Source: Guptibacillus hwajinpoensis
GTDB taxonomy: Bacteria > Bacillota > Bacilli > Bacillales > Bacillaceae_J
Direction of reading: 5' to 3'
NCBI GenBank assembly: GCA_016841285.1
Contig: JAENZK010000004.1
Span: forward strand, 1 to 38,127
Length of the DNA stretch: 38,127 bases
The notes below the pieces were generated by a model, which saw nothing but the letters and a program-made list of their open reading frames with translations, was not told the origin of the DNA and searched no databases. Of this stretch, positions 14,919-23,856 are shown piece after piece; within the stretch, counting starts at the first letter, position 1, and every line of letters starts with the position of its first letter. Position numbers and translations under genes: made by a program.

Positions 14919-16853
14919 TTGAACTCGATCGAACGTATTCCATTTGCCTTTTCAAAAACAGAAAATTTCTATCAAAAATTAAGTGATTGGATTGGCGATG
15001 TTTTTTATGAAATTTTGCCTGATGCCGGTTTTGAACTTCGAGATGAGCAAGTATTTATGGCCTTTCAACTTGAACGTGCTTTTAAAGAGAAAAAAGTGAT
15101 GTTTGCGGAGGCTGGAGTAGGTACTGGGAAAACTCTTGTTTACCTGCTGTATGCTATTTGTTATGCACGTTATACCGGAAAACCGGCCATCATTGCTTGT
15201 GCTGATGAAACATTAATCGAACAGCTTGTAAAAGAAGAGGGAGATATCAAAAAACTTGAAAAGCACTTAGGCTTATCAATTGATGTGCGATTAGCTAAAT
15301 CTCCTGACCAGTATTTATGCCTACAAAAATTGGATGAAGCGTTGTTAAACGATTCAGATGGGTTGTATGATCAAATTCATCAACAACTTCCTTCATTTGT
15401 GTTTGATACAAAAGGAATGAAATCTTTTTACCATTATGGTGATCGAAAGGACTATGCGCATTTAAACGATAATGAGTGGGAGCAGGTATCTTGGGATCCG
15501 TTTAAGGATTGTTTCGCATGTGAAAGTCGTCACCGTTGTGGTCAAACATTATCAAGAGATTATTACCGGAAAACGACCGACATTATTGTTTGTTCCCATG
15601 ATTTTTACATGGAGCATATTTGGACCTATGATTCAAGAAAACGTGAAGGGCAACTGCCGTTACTTCCGGAAAGCAGTTCCGTAATTTTCGATGAAGGACA
15701 TCTTTTGGAATTTGCCGCACAAAAGGCTTTAACCTATCGGTTGAAAGAAACGATCATGGAAGATATTTTAACGAGATTACTTGAAAATGACGTGCGAGAA
15801 CAATTTGCTTTATTAATTGAAACGACGATCGAACAAAATGCCGTGTTTTTTGAAGAATTACATAAAAGTATTATTAGTATTGAAGGGTCTATTCGTAAAG
15901 AGATTATTTTTACAGATAAGCTCGAAAAAGAAGCACGGTCTTTAAAAAATCTTCTTGCCAATTTAGCAGATGAGCTTGTTTTTGAAAGTGAAACTTATAC
16001 GATTGATCATTATTTATTACATATTGTAGATGAGCATATTGAAAGAGCAGAATATGCCTTACATTTATTTTTAAATTCAGCTCATGGTATTGCCTGGGTG
16101 CAGGAAGAACATTATCATCTTACACTTGTGATTATGCCAAGAGCTGTAAAAGAAACATTAAAGGAAAATTTATTTTCAAAAAAGCAACCCTATATTTTTT
16201 CATCTGCGACGCTATCGGAAAATGAAAGTTTTCATTATATGGCAGATAGTTTAGGAATTGAGGATTTTTTGTCATTTTCAGTAGCATCGCCATTTGATTA
16301 TGATTGTCTAATGAAGATTTATGTTCCTAACAAAGCAGAAGAGTTGTCTCTAGAAGAGAAATGTCGAATGACAATTGACCAAATTAATCAGACAAGTGGA
16401 CGGGCCATCGTACTTTTTAATTCGAAGGAAGATTTGCAATGGTTTAAAAAGTATCTATCTCATACTAAGGTGGAGTGGCCGGTATTATTTGAAGGAGACC
16501 AAGAAATAAGTGACCTTGTCTCAAAGTTTCAAAACGATGAAGTAGCAGTACTTTGTTCTGTCCATTTATGGGAAGGGCTCGATATTCCTGGTCCATCACT
16601 AAAAAATGTCATCATTTGGTCTTTGCCATTTCCACCCAATGATCCAGTATTTGATTCAAAACGAAAAACAGTGGAAGATCCGTTTTGGGATATGGATGTC
16701 CCGTATATGCTTTTGCGTTTAAGGCAGGGTGTTGGCCGTCTTATTAGGACACATAATGACAGTGGAATGGTAACGATCTATATGCCATTAAAAGACGAAA
16801 AGGTAGTCGAACAAGTACTAGGAGTATTACCAACAAATGTAGAATATATATAG
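14919..16853 (+). CDS. ypvA: DinG/XPD-family DNA helicase YpvA
   Basis: 644 residues from TTG 14919, with GGAGG 7 nt upstream. Walker A is AEAGVGTGKTLVYL near residue 67. A cysteine cluster DCFACESRHRCG around residues 200-212, with nearby Cys before and after (QYLCLQ, IIVCSHD), is consistent with the 4Fe-4S domain of XPD/DinG helicases. Motif II is IFDEGH (DEGH in place of DEAH). The second RecA domain has FSSATLSE, WEGLDIPGPSL and LLRLRQGVGRLIR. Such 5'-3' helicases unwind forked or RNA-containing DNA structures in repair. The position between ypsC and ypwA matches B. subtilis. It is separated from ypsC by a hairpin and is probably co-transcribed with ypwA (41-bp gap). Confidence 0.92.
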   Translation: MNSIERIPFAFSKTENFYQKLSDWIGDVFYEILPDAGFELRDEQVFMAFQLERAFKEKKVMFAEAGVGTGKTLVYLLYAICYARYTGKPAIIACADETLIEQLVKEEGDIKKLEKHLGLSIDVRLAKSPDQYLCLQKLDEALLNDSDGLYDQIHQQLPSFVFDTKGMKSFYHYGDRKDYAHLNDNEWEQVSWDPFKDCFACESRHRCGQTLSRDYYRKTTDIIVCSHDFYMEHIWTYDSRKREGQLPLLPESSSVIFDEGHLLEFAAQKALTYRLKETIMEDILTRLLENDVREQFALLIETTIEQNAVFFEELHKSIISIEGSIRKEIIFTDKLEKEARSLKNLLANLADELVFESETYTIDHYLLHIVDEHIERAEYALHLFLNSAHGIAWVQEEHYHLTLVIMPRAVKETLKENLFSKKQPYIFSSATLSENESFHYMADSLGIEDFLSFSVASPFDYDCLMKIYVPNKAEELSLEEKCRMTIDQINQTSGRAIVLFNSKEDLQWFKKYLSHTKVEWPVLFEGDQEISDLVSKFQNDEVAVLCSVHLWEGLDIPGPSLKNVIIWSLPFPPNDPVFDSKRKTVEDPFWDMDVPYMLLRLRQGVGRLIRTHNDSGMVTIYMPLKDEKVVEQVLGVLPTNVEYI

Positions 16854-16894
16854 GTAAACGTGAAGCTTAATTTCAAGAAATAGGGGGATTGTAA

Positions 16895-18412
16895 ATGGAA
16901 CAATCTATACAAAAGGTTGAGGCTGAATTTCTAGACTATGTAAAAAAAATGACTGCTTATAACGAAGCTTTGTCATTAATCTTTTGGGATATGAGGACAG
17001 GAGCCCCGAAAAAAGGGATCGAGCAACGATCAGAAGTAGTTGGTATGATTTCACAAGAAGTATTTCAAATGTCAGTCTCTGAGGAAATGAAGAATTACAT
17101 AGTCGCTTTGGAGAAAGTAGAAGACCTTTCAGAAATTACGAAAAAAACGATTGAAGAGTGTAAAAAGGACTATGAGCTCAACACGAAAATCCCAAAAGAA
17201 GAATACAAGGAATATGTCATTCTTCAATCAAAAGCCGAATCAGTGTGGGAGGAAGCAAAGGAAAAAGCTGATTTTGAAATGTTTCGCCCATATTTAGAAA
17301 AGCTGGTGGAATTTAATAAGAAATTTATTGGTTACTGGGGTACGTCAAAGAAAACTAGGAATAAATACGATGTATTATTGGATCAGTATGAACCTGGTAT
17401 AACTGTTGCGATCTTAGATGAGACATTTGGCAAACTTCGAGAAGAAATTGTACCACTTGTACGTAAAATATCAGATTCCCAAAATCAACCAAAGACGGAT
17501 TTTTTATTTGAGACATTCCCTAAAGAAGATCAAAAAGCCTTCAGTATCGATGTTTTGAAGGGGATGGGTTATGACTTTGAGGCGGGGCGACTTGATGAGA
17601 CCGTTCACCCTGTTGAAATTACTCTCAATCCAGGTGATGTAAGGGTGACAACCAAATATGTTGAAAATGACTTTAGAGTTGCTGTATTTGGAACCATTCA
17701 TGAAGGGGGGCATGCCCTTTATGAGCAAAATATATCTAAGGATCTAATTGGAACACCACTATGCGAAGGAACATCGATGGGAATTCATGAATCTCAATCA
17801 TTGTTCTGGGAGAATTATATAGCCAGGGACTATGATTTTTGGGTTTATTTCTATGAGAAATTAAAAGCTTATTCAAATGGACAATTTGATAATGTAGTGA
17901 TAGATGATTTTTATAAAGGAATTAATGAATCAAAACCATCATTAATAAGAATTGAAGCAGATGAATTGACCTATCCGCTTCATGTCATGGTTCGCTATGA
18001 AATTGAAAAGGGCTTGTTTAATGATGAAATTGAGGTCAAGGACCTGCCAGCAATCTGGAACCAAAAGATGAAAGAATATCTAGGGGTTACACCTAAGGAT
18101 GATGGAGAAGGGGTGTTACAGGATGTTCATTGGGCAGGTGGAAGTTTTGGGTATTTTCCTTCATATGCTTTAGGATATATATACGCAGCACAATTCAGAG
18201 CAGCCATGTTAAAGGATCTGCCAAATTTCAGTGATTTGTTAAAGTCTGGTAATTTAGCACCCATTAAAGAGTGGTTGGGAGAAAATATACACCAGTATGG
18301 AAAATTGAAAAAGCCTTTAGAGATTGTTAAAGATGTAACAGGTGAGGGCTTAAACCCTAATTATTTAATACAATATTTAAAAGAGAAGTATACAAATATA
18401 TATAAGCTGTAG
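16895..18412 (+). CDS. ypwA: M32-family metallocarboxypeptidase YpwA
   Basis: 505 residues, the usual length for the family, from ATG with AGGGGG about 7 nt upstream. FGTIHEGGHALYEQ near residue 269 is the HExxH zinc site; the downstream GIHESQSLFWENY supplies the third ligand Glu. The start SLIFWDMRTGAPKKG and the IRIEADELTYPLHVMVRYEIEK and GYIYAAQFRAAM blocks are characteristic of Taq/BsuCP carboxypeptidases, which remove C-terminal residues from peptides in the cytoplasm. The TAG stop abuts the first base of a structured repeat (copy 1), with a bidirectional terminator after it. Confidence 0.95.
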   Translation: MEQSIQKVEAEFLDYVKKMTAYNEALSLIFWDMRTGAPKKGIEQRSEVVGMISQEVFQMSVSEEMKNYIVALEKVEDLSEITKKTIEECKKDYELNTKIPKEEYKEYVILQSKAESVWEEAKEKADFEMFRPYLEKLVEFNKKFIGYWGTSKKTRNKYDVLLDQYEPGITVAILDETFGKLREEIVPLVRKISDSQNQPKTDFLFETFPKEDQKAFSIDVLKGMGYDFEAGRLDETVHPVEITLNPGDVRVTTKYVENDFRVAVFGTIHEGGHALYEQNISKDLIGTPLCEGTSMGIHESQSLFWENYIARDYDFWVYFYEKLKAYSNGQFDNVVIDDFYKGINESKPSLIRIEADELTYPLHVMVRYEIEKGLFNDEIEVKDLPAIWNQKMKEYLGVTPKDDGEGVLQDVHWAGGSFGYFPSYALGYIYAAQFRAAMLKDLPNFSDLLKSGNLAPIKEWLGENIHQYGKLKKPLEIVKDVTGEGLNPNYLIQYLKEKYTNIYKL

Positions 18413-18559
18413 GAAAAGCGCAAGCGCCCGTTTAGCGACGTATAAACTGGAGCGCATCGACTGAGATAAAGGAAACACGATGAGTAAAGCGAATCGATGT
18501 TGACTTATCGTAGGGAGGTGGGCGAAGTTTACGAGTCGCTGGGCGCTGGAGCTAGACAA
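18413..18559 (+). repeat. Structured intergenic repeat, copy 1
   Basis: Begins GAAAAGCGCAAGCGCC right after the ypwA stop and ends GGCGCTGGAGCTAGACAA. Contains the family core GATAAAGGAAAC and TTGACTTATCGTAGGGAG. The two ends pair (GCGCC/GGCGC, GCGAC/GTCGC). An inner hairpin CGAT...ATCG lies between the core blocks. The minus-strand track ORF 18377-18559 is an artefact of this element. Confidence 0.85.
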
Positions 18560-18602
18560 AAAATGATCCCCTTGTACTATAACAAGGGGATTGTATTTTT
18601 TT
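18560..18602. terminator. Bidirectional terminator, ypwA and ba3 oxidase
   Basis: ATCCCCTTGT pairs with ACAAGGGGAT around ACTATA. AAAAAATG lies on the left and TGTATTTTTTT on the right, so T-tracts follow on both strands. Serves ypwA (plus) and the oxidase operon (minus). Confidence 0.85.
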
Positions 18603-18657
18603 ATCGCATAATATATAATTTTCCATAATTATCTAGTAATCTAGATTTTCGCTATTT

Positions 18658-20316
18658 TTATTGACGTCCAATAACGTTAGTGAAACCAGGAGATCCTGGA
18701 GGTGCGTTTTGGATCATATCAATAAATGGAATTGTGTAAGCGAATAATACTAACACGAATGTAATACCAACCCATAATTTGAAGTTCTCGAATACAGCAG
18801 GAACTTTCTCTGCATTAGCATGAACTTCGCCAACAGGGAATTCTGTTTCGCCTTTAGGTGCAAAGAATGCAAGATTAATGAAGATAATAACCATTAATAC
18901 CGCACCTAGGAATAGAATTGATCCACCTACGGCTTGAGCAATTTGGTAAGGAATCCAAGCTAGAGAATCTTCGTTCCCTGCATATGTTGAGAAAGCGGAA
19001 CGACGTGGTGCTCCAAAAAGACCAGCAGCATGCATGGATCCTGACATGAATAACATACCGATTGTCCATAACCAAGTTTGCACTAGAGCTACTTTATTCA
19101 TTTTAGCTGTTAATTTACGTCCTGTAATAGATGGTACCATCCAGTAAGTAATACCGAAAAATGTCATTGCACAAGCTGATGCAACAGTTAAATGGAAGTG
19201 ACCTGTAATCCAGATTGTATTATGAACAACTTGGTCCAATTGGTGAGAAGCGTTGATGATACCACCTGCACCACCAGGGATAAAGAATAACATACCTATG
19301 AATGGAGCAAGGAATCGTGCATCTTTCCAAGGCATCTTTTTCCACCAGCCGAAGAGACCAGTTGCACCTAATTCACGACCACGCAATTCAAATGTTGCAA
19401 ATAATGAGAATGCTGTCATTAATGACGGAATAACAACAAGGAATGTTAATACTACTTGTAAATACTTCCAGAATGGATCAATACCTGGCTCAAGTAATTG
19501 ATGGTGGAATCCTACTGGAATTGAGAACAAGATAAATAGTACGAATGATAATCGAGCTAAAGCATCACTAAAAATCTTACCACCGATAATTTTTGGTACA
19601 ATTGCATACCAAGCCATGTAAGCCGGTAATAACCAGAAATATACTAATGGGTGACCGAAATACCAGAATAATGTACGGCTAATTAAAATATCAATTGTTG
19701 GAACAAGACCTAAAGACCAAGGAATAATTTGAACTAAAACAGTTGTTGCTAAACCAAGACAAGCAATCAACCAAAGTAACATCGTCATTACACCCATGAA
19801 GCTTAAAAGTGGTGTAGTTTGACCTGGATTTTCTTTCTTCCAACGAGCATGTCGATGGAATACAACGAAACCTTCTACCCAACTACCAACAACGACTAGA
19901 GTAAGACCAATATAGTGCATTGGATGTGCCATTAATGGAGCATACATTGTATAAAGAACGGAACCTTCACCAAGTAAAATAAAAATTGCTGTAATAGTTG
20001 TTCCGATTGTCATCATTGTATAGCCGATCCAACCAAAGCGGCGTTCGCCGTCGGTGTATGTACCAGCTGTTTTACTTTGAGTAGCAACAATAAAACCGAT
20101 AATAAAGAAAGTAGTTAATACGAGTCCTAATAAAACACCATGAACAGTTAAAACTTGATAATAGTTAATGCCAGCTGGTAAAGTTAACTTACCGGAACGA
20201 ACTAAAGTTTGAAGCAAACCTGCTAAGGCTCCTACTAATAATGCAGTGAAGGCTACATAAAAATGGGCCATTGTAAGTTTTGCATCTTTTGGATTGATAC
20301 TAGTGATGCCTTTCAT
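18658..20316 (-). CDS. cbaA: ba3-type cytochrome c oxidase subunit I
   Basis: 552 residues with about thirteen membrane segments. The heme-copper core is complete: H59 in VLTVHGVLLG as a low-spin heme ligand candidate, FGHPLVYFWLLPAY with CuB ligand H222 and cross-linking Tyr226, H271/H272 in GFHHQLLEP as the other CuB ligands, and H373/H375 in TGHFHLTVAS for the hemes. The sequence style (MAHFYVAFTALLVGALAGLLQ, no long D-channel NPGxxxxxxN) is that of the B-family ba3/b(o/a)3 oxidases. It reduces O2 to water at the plasma membrane while pumping protons. The start overlaps the end of the subunit II gene by one base, giving translational coupling. The C-terminus ends about 55 bp before the bidirectional terminator. 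Confidence 0.95.
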   Translation of the reverse strand: MKGITSINPKDAKLTMAHFYVAFTALLVGALAGLLQTLVRSGKLTLPAGINYYQVLTVHGVLLGLVLTTFFIIGFIVATQSKTAGTYTDGERRFGWIGYTMMTIGTTITAIFILLGEGSVLYTMYAPLMAHPMHYIGLTLVVVGSWVEGFVVFHRHARWKKENPGQTTPLLSFMGVMTMLLWLIACLGLATTVLVQIIPWSLGLVPTIDILISRTLFWYFGHPLVYFWLLPAYMAWYAIVPKIIGGKIFSDALARLSFVLFILFSIPVGFHHQLLEPGIDPFWKYLQVVLTFLVVIPSLMTAFSLFATFELRGRELGATGLFGWWKKMPWKDARFLAPFIGMLFFIPGGAGGIINASHQLDQVVHNTIWITGHFHLTVASACAMTFFGITYWMVPSITGRKLTAKMNKVALVQTWLWTIGMLFMSGSMHAAGLFGAPRRSAFSTYAGNEDSLAWIPYQIAQAVGGSILFLGAVLMVIIFINLAFFAPKGETEFPVGEVHANAEKVPAVFENFKLWVGITFVLVLFAYTIPFIDMIQNAPPGSPGFTNVIGRQ

Positions 20317-20795
20317 TACTCAACCACCTCCAAAGTTGCGAACATTAAGTGGTGACCTAAACCACAATATTCATTACATACGATTGTGTATTTTCCTGGC
20401 TTGTTGAAGGTTGATTCTACAGTGTTGATATAACCAGGCTCTAACATCATGTTTGCGTTTGTACCAGCTACCTCAAAACCGTGAACAACGTCAGTTGTAG
20501 TACCGATGAAATTAACTGTTGATCCAACCGGAACTTGAATCACTTTTTCAGGGCCTACATCATAATTAAATGCCGATGCAACGACAACTAATTCATATTG
20601 TTTTTCGCCAACTTGTTTTAGACCAGGCTGATCAAACGGTGCTGTAGTATTTACCTTTGTTGGATCAACTGTAACTAGACAGCTTGGCGGTTGATTTCCC
20701 ATGTAGAATGCACTGACTCCAATCGTAATCGTGAACACTAGCAAGGAGGCAATACCAAATAGTAGCCAAATTTTTTCATACTTATGAATGTGCAT
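20316..20795 (-). CDS. cbaB: ba3-type cytochrome c oxidase subunit II (CuA)
   Basis: 159 residues. One N-terminal membrane anchor (IWLLFGIASLLVFTITIGVSAFYM, ~9-32), then an extracytoplasmic cupredoxin domain. CuA ligands are visible: H105, C140 and C144 in VCNEYCGLGHHLM, H148 and M151. The subunit accepts electrons from cytochrome c. The short length and single anchor are typical of B-family oxidases; A-family subunit II usually has two anchors. The AAAGGAG ribosome site is about 10 nt upstream on the minus strand. It is the middle gene of the IIa-II-I operon. Confidence 0.94.
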   Translation of the reverse strand: MHIHKYEKIWLLFGIASLLVFTITIGVSAFYMGNQPPSCLVTVDPTKVNTTAPFDQPGLKQVGEKQYELVVVASAFNYDVGPEKVIQVPVGSTVNFIGTTTDVVHGFEVAGTNANMMLEPGYINTVESTFNKPGKYTIVCNEYCGLGHHLMFATLEVVE

Positions 20796-20825
20796 GGATT
20801 CTTATACTCCTTTCGATTTTCCCAA

Positions 20826-20966
20826 TTAACGTGATAAGAATAAATTAAATGCTCCAACCCATGATAAAATAATAATAAGTCCAAGAATACCTACACAAGC
20901 TAGCGTACCTTTTAGTGAACCGCTATCCTCTACTTGGGTTTGTTGGTGTAATTCTGGTTTTGCCAT
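20826..20966 (-). CDS. cbaD: ba3 oxidase subunit IIa, single-helix peptide
   Basis: 46 residues, below the ORF-track cutoff. It reads MAKPELHQQTQVEDSGSLKG, then one membrane helix TLACVGILGLIIILSWVGAF and a short NLFLSR end. A lone-helix subunit IIa directly upstream of subunit II is standard in B-family ba3 oxidases. It stabilises the complex by supplying the second helix missing from subunit II. AAGGG lies upstream of the ATG. First gene of the minus-strand operon. Confidence 0.88.
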   Translation of the reverse strand: MAKPELHQQTQVEDSGSLKGTLACVGILGLIIILSWVGAFNLFLSR

Positions 20967-21335
20967 TTAATCACATCCCTTCAATAGATTTACGTTTTAA
21001 AACATTTTAGTGTAAAAAGTGAAACTTCTGATGCTTTTATATTACAAAAGAAATAAAGCGAATCCATCACATTTTTATACTTTTCACAAAATGTTCATAA
21101 GTCATATAAAAACTATAGAAATAGTGAAAACTACCGAAGCCTTGATACATAAGGATTTGGGTGTGAAAAAATGTGAACATAATGTGAAGTAATTGTTCAA
21201 AAATGTTTATTCCATACTTGGAAAACGACATAAACTGTTGGATTATTGGAAGAAAAAATGTTATTCTCTGGAAGAAATATGTACAAAAATTATAAAATAA
21301 AAATTATAAATAAAATCATCTAGGGGGTCATGATT
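20967..21335. promoter_or_regulatory. Divergent control region, oxidase operon and carbonic anhydrase
   Basis: About 370 bp without a gene. On the plus strand TGTGAA occurs three times at 10- and 11-bp steps (21162, 21172, 21183). On the minus strand TGTGA occurs at 21067-21071 and TTGTGAA at 21083-21089; the latter, with its following bases, resembles the ResD box TTGTGAA-N3-TTT-N4-A with one mismatch. Oxygen or redox control of the oxidase is plausible. No convincing sigma-A promoter was found. Confidence 0.35.
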
Positions 21336-21938
21336 ATGAGTCGCTTACAAGAAGTCCTTTCTCATAATGAACAATTTGTAAATAACAAAGATTATGAACA
21401 GTTTAAGACGACTAAATATCCAGATAAAAATATGGTTATATTGACTTGTATGGATACGAGGTTAAGCGATTTATTACCGAAAGCTATGAATGTGGGCCAT
21501 GGGGACGCAAAAATTATTAAAAATGCCGGGGCTTTAGTATCTCATCCATTTGGAAGTATAATGAGAAGCATTCTAGTTGCTGTATACTCATTAAATGCTA
21601 AGGAAGTTTTTGTTGTTGCACACCATGATTGTGGGATGACAGGATTGTCTGCCAATCAGATTTTAGACAAGGCGATATTAAGCGGTGTTTCGAGAGAGAA
21701 AATTAATATTTTGCGACATGCAGGTATTGACATTGACAATTGGCTTAAAGGTTTTACTAATGGTGCAGAAAGTGTTGAAGAATCTGTTAATAGTATTCGG
21801 AATCACCCACTATTTCCAAAAGATGTACCGGTTCATGGGTTAATTATTGATCCAGAAACAGGTAAGTTGGATGTTGTTGTTGACGGTTATGAACATCTTG
21901 AGAAATCGAATAAAGATGAGATCAAACATTCTATTTGA
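21336..21938 (+). CDS. Beta-type carbonic anhydrase (YtiB-like)
   Basis: About 200 residues. ATG 21336 is preferred over ATG 21330 because TAGGGGG is about 8-9 nt before it but only 2-3 nt from the first. The zinc site is complete: C38 with D40/R42 in ILTCMDTRL, and H96 and C99 in VVAHHDCGMTG. Beta-carbonic anhydrases interconvert CO2 and bicarbonate in the cytoplasm, feeding carboxylases and pH balance. The layout (MSRLQEVLSHNEQFV start, short enzyme) resembles B. subtilis YtiB. It has its own terminator, whose left arm overlaps the end of the gene. Confidence 0.9.
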   Translation: MSRLQEVLSHNEQFVNNKDYEQFKTTKYPDKNMVILTCMDTRLSDLLPKAMNVGHGDAKIIKNAGALVSHPFGSIMRSILVAVYSLNAKEVFVVAHHDCGMTGLSANQILDKAILSGVSREKINILRHAGIDIDNWLKGFTNGAESVEESVNSIRNHPLFPKDVPVHGLIIDPETGKLDVVVDGYEHLEKSNKDEIKHSI

Positions 21939-21958
21939 TAATAGAATGTTTTTTTTTT
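21924..21958 (+). terminator. Carbonic anhydrase terminator
   Basis: AAACATTCTAT pairs with ATAGAATGTTT around TTGATA, followed by eight more T residues. Overlaps the stop codon. Confidence 0.88.
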
Positions 21959-22020
21959 AGACATATTAAGGGTAATGAATGATATTCACATCAAGAATTT
22001 GCATCTGGGAGGTTAGAATT

Positions 22021-22875
22021 ATGCATACGATTTGGAAAGGTTCAATCAGCTTTGGTTTGGTCAATATTCCAATTAATTTATTCGCAGCAACTGAAAATAA
22101 AGATATAAGCTTTCGTTCTATCCACAAGGAATGTAATAGCCCGATTAAGTATGAGAAGGTTTGCCCGGTTTGTGAACGAGAGGTAAATAATGATGAAGTG
22201 ATAAAAGGGTATGAATATGAGCCAGGAAAGTTTGTGGTAGTTTCAAACGAAGAGCTCAAGGAGATAGCCCCGGAAAGTAATCGGACAATTGAGATCATTG
22301 ATTTTGTCAGCCTTGAACAAATTGACCCTATCTATTTTGAAAAATCCTACTTTTTGGGGCCTCAGGATAACGGACTGAAATCATATCATTTATTAAAACA
22401 AGCAATGGAGAAGACTGGAAAGATTGGCCTCGCTAAAATAACCATCCGTTCAAAGGAAAGCTTAGCCGTTGTCAGAGTTTATCAAACAGGACTTTTGCTA
22501 GAAACGATTTTCTATCCAGATGAGGTTCGTAATGTCGGACAAGTTCCTGGAGTTGATACAGAAATTAAAGTGGATCAAAAAGAAATGGATATGGCTACTC
22601 AACTAATTGAACAATTAACAACAGAATTTGAACCTGAAAAGTATACAAATGAATATCGGACATCATTAATGGAATTAATCGAATCAAAAGTAAATGGAGA
22701 AGAATTTACAGTAGCGAAGGAGGCTCCAAAGTCCAATGTTGTTGATTTAATGGCAGCACTTCAAGCGAGTATTGACCAAACAAAACCAACAAATCAACAA
22801 ATGCGAAAAAAGGAACAAGAAGAGCCGCAAAAAAAGAAAAAAACGCTAAATGTACGCAAGAAGAAAACGAGTTAA
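22021..22875 (+). CDS. ku: Ku DNA end-binding protein
   Basis: 284 residues from ATG 22021 with GGGAGG about 8 nt upstream; the track's earlier start adds 14 residues with no ribosome site. HTIWKGSISFGLVNIPINLF is the standard bacterial Ku start, with KCNSP...KVCPVCEREV, YEYEPGKFVVVSNEEL and YFLGPQ following. The lysine-rich tail (KKKKTLNVRKKKTS) is typical and helps threading on DNA and LigD contact. Ku homodimers bind double-strand break ends and recruit LigD for non-homologous end joining, important in spores. The ligase gene follows at 18 bp, so the three genes form one operon. B. subtilis calls it ykoV. Confidence 0.95.
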   Translation: MHTIWKGSISFGLVNIPINLFAATENKDISFRSIHKECNSPIKYEKVCPVCEREVNNDEVIKGYEYEPGKFVVVSNEELKEIAPESNRTIEIIDFVSLEQIDPIYFEKSYFLGPQDNGLKSYHLLKQAMEKTGKIGLAKITIRSKESLAVVRVYQTGLLLETIFYPDEVRNVGQVPGVDTEIKVDQKEMDMATQLIEQLTTEFEPEKYTNEYRTSLMELIESKVNGEEFTVAKEAPKSNVVDLMAALQASIDQTKPTNQQMRKKEQEEPQKKKKTLNVRKKKTS

Positions 22876-22893
22876 GGTGTTCAAGGAGTTTAA

Positions 22894-23856
22894 ATGAACA
22901 AGTACTATAAACCTATGCTGCCAACATTAGTAGAGAGCGTACCTAAGGGATCTAACTGGATCTATGAAGCAAAATACGATGGATTTCGCTGTTTATTATA
23001 TATTTTTGAAGAAAGAATAGAGATGATCAGTAGAAATTTAATTAATATTTCAGACTCTTTTCCAGAAATTATTAATGAAATTAAAAGGAATATAAATATT
23101 TTTGAAAAACATAAACCTTTAGTTTTAGATGGGGAAATTGTTATACTAGAATCGGAATTTAGAGCTGATTTTGAAAAAATTCAGATTAGAGGACGAACAA
23201 AAATTGAAAAGAAAATAAACCTATTGGCAAGTGAAACTCCTGCTCATTATATCTCTTTTGACATTTTAATGGATCAAGGTACTTCATTATTAAAAGAGCC
23301 GCTTTTACTTAGGAAAAAATATTTATCCGAACTTTTTAGTGGTTTAAGTATTGACCATTATCAAACATCAAAATTACTTAATATAGAGTTTTTCGAAAAT
23401 AGTGAGGAACTTTTTCCTCGTATTGAAGCGGAATATGGGGAAGGGATTGTTGCCAAAAAGGTAAATAGCACATGGGATGAAGGTGCGAGGACAACTAATT
23501 GGTTGAAAATTAAAAATTGGAAAAAGGCTAATTTTATTATCCTTTCTTATGAAAAACAAAATGGATATTTTCATGTTGGCTTAGTAAAAGAACAACAAAT
23601 TGTGCATGTGGGACTATTTTTACACGGCATTAGTGATGAGGAAAGAATGGCATTATACAAAATAATTAAAGCAAATGCTACGATAGAGGATTCCGACTTT
23701 ATTTTTATTAATCCAAGCATTTGTGTGGAATTACTGTTCCTTGATTGGTATAAGGATGAAATACGCCAACCTCGTTTTTCTCAGTTTCGATTGGATGTTA
23801 CATGGGAGGCTTGTACATGGGAAGAGGCACGGAAACGAACCATGAAGTCGTTATAA
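22894..23856 (+). CDS. ligD: LigD ligase domain as a separate protein
   Basis: 320 residues from ATG, with AAGGAG about 7 nt upstream. Nucleotidyltransferase motif I is EAKYDGFR (adenylated Lys27); others are LVLDGEIVIL (III), EGIVAKK (IV) and WLKIKNWKK (V). After about residue 210 an OB-fold segment runs to DWYKDEIRQPRFSQFRLD. The remembered B. subtilis LigD (YkoU) is one ~611-residue chain with ligase first and polymerase second. Here the ligase ends with TWEEARKRTMKSL and a TAA, just where YkoU would continue. The polymerase half follows in another frame with its own ribosome site. It should seal breaks with ATP in end joining together with Ku. Confidence 0.92.
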   Translation: MNKYYKPMLPTLVESVPKGSNWIYEAKYDGFRCLLYIFEERIEMISRNLINISDSFPEIINEIKRNINIFEKHKPLVLDGEIVILESEFRADFEKIQIRGRTKIEKKINLLASETPAHYISFDILMDQGTSLLKEPLLLRKKYLSELFSGLSIDHYQTSKLLNIEFFENSEELFPRIEAEYGEGIVAKKVNSTWDEGARTTNWLKIKNWKKANFIILSYEKQNGYFHVGLVKEQQIVHVGLFLHGISDEERMALYKIIKANATIEDSDFIFINPSICVELLFLDWYKDEIRQPRFSQFRLDVTWEACTWEEARKRTMKSL

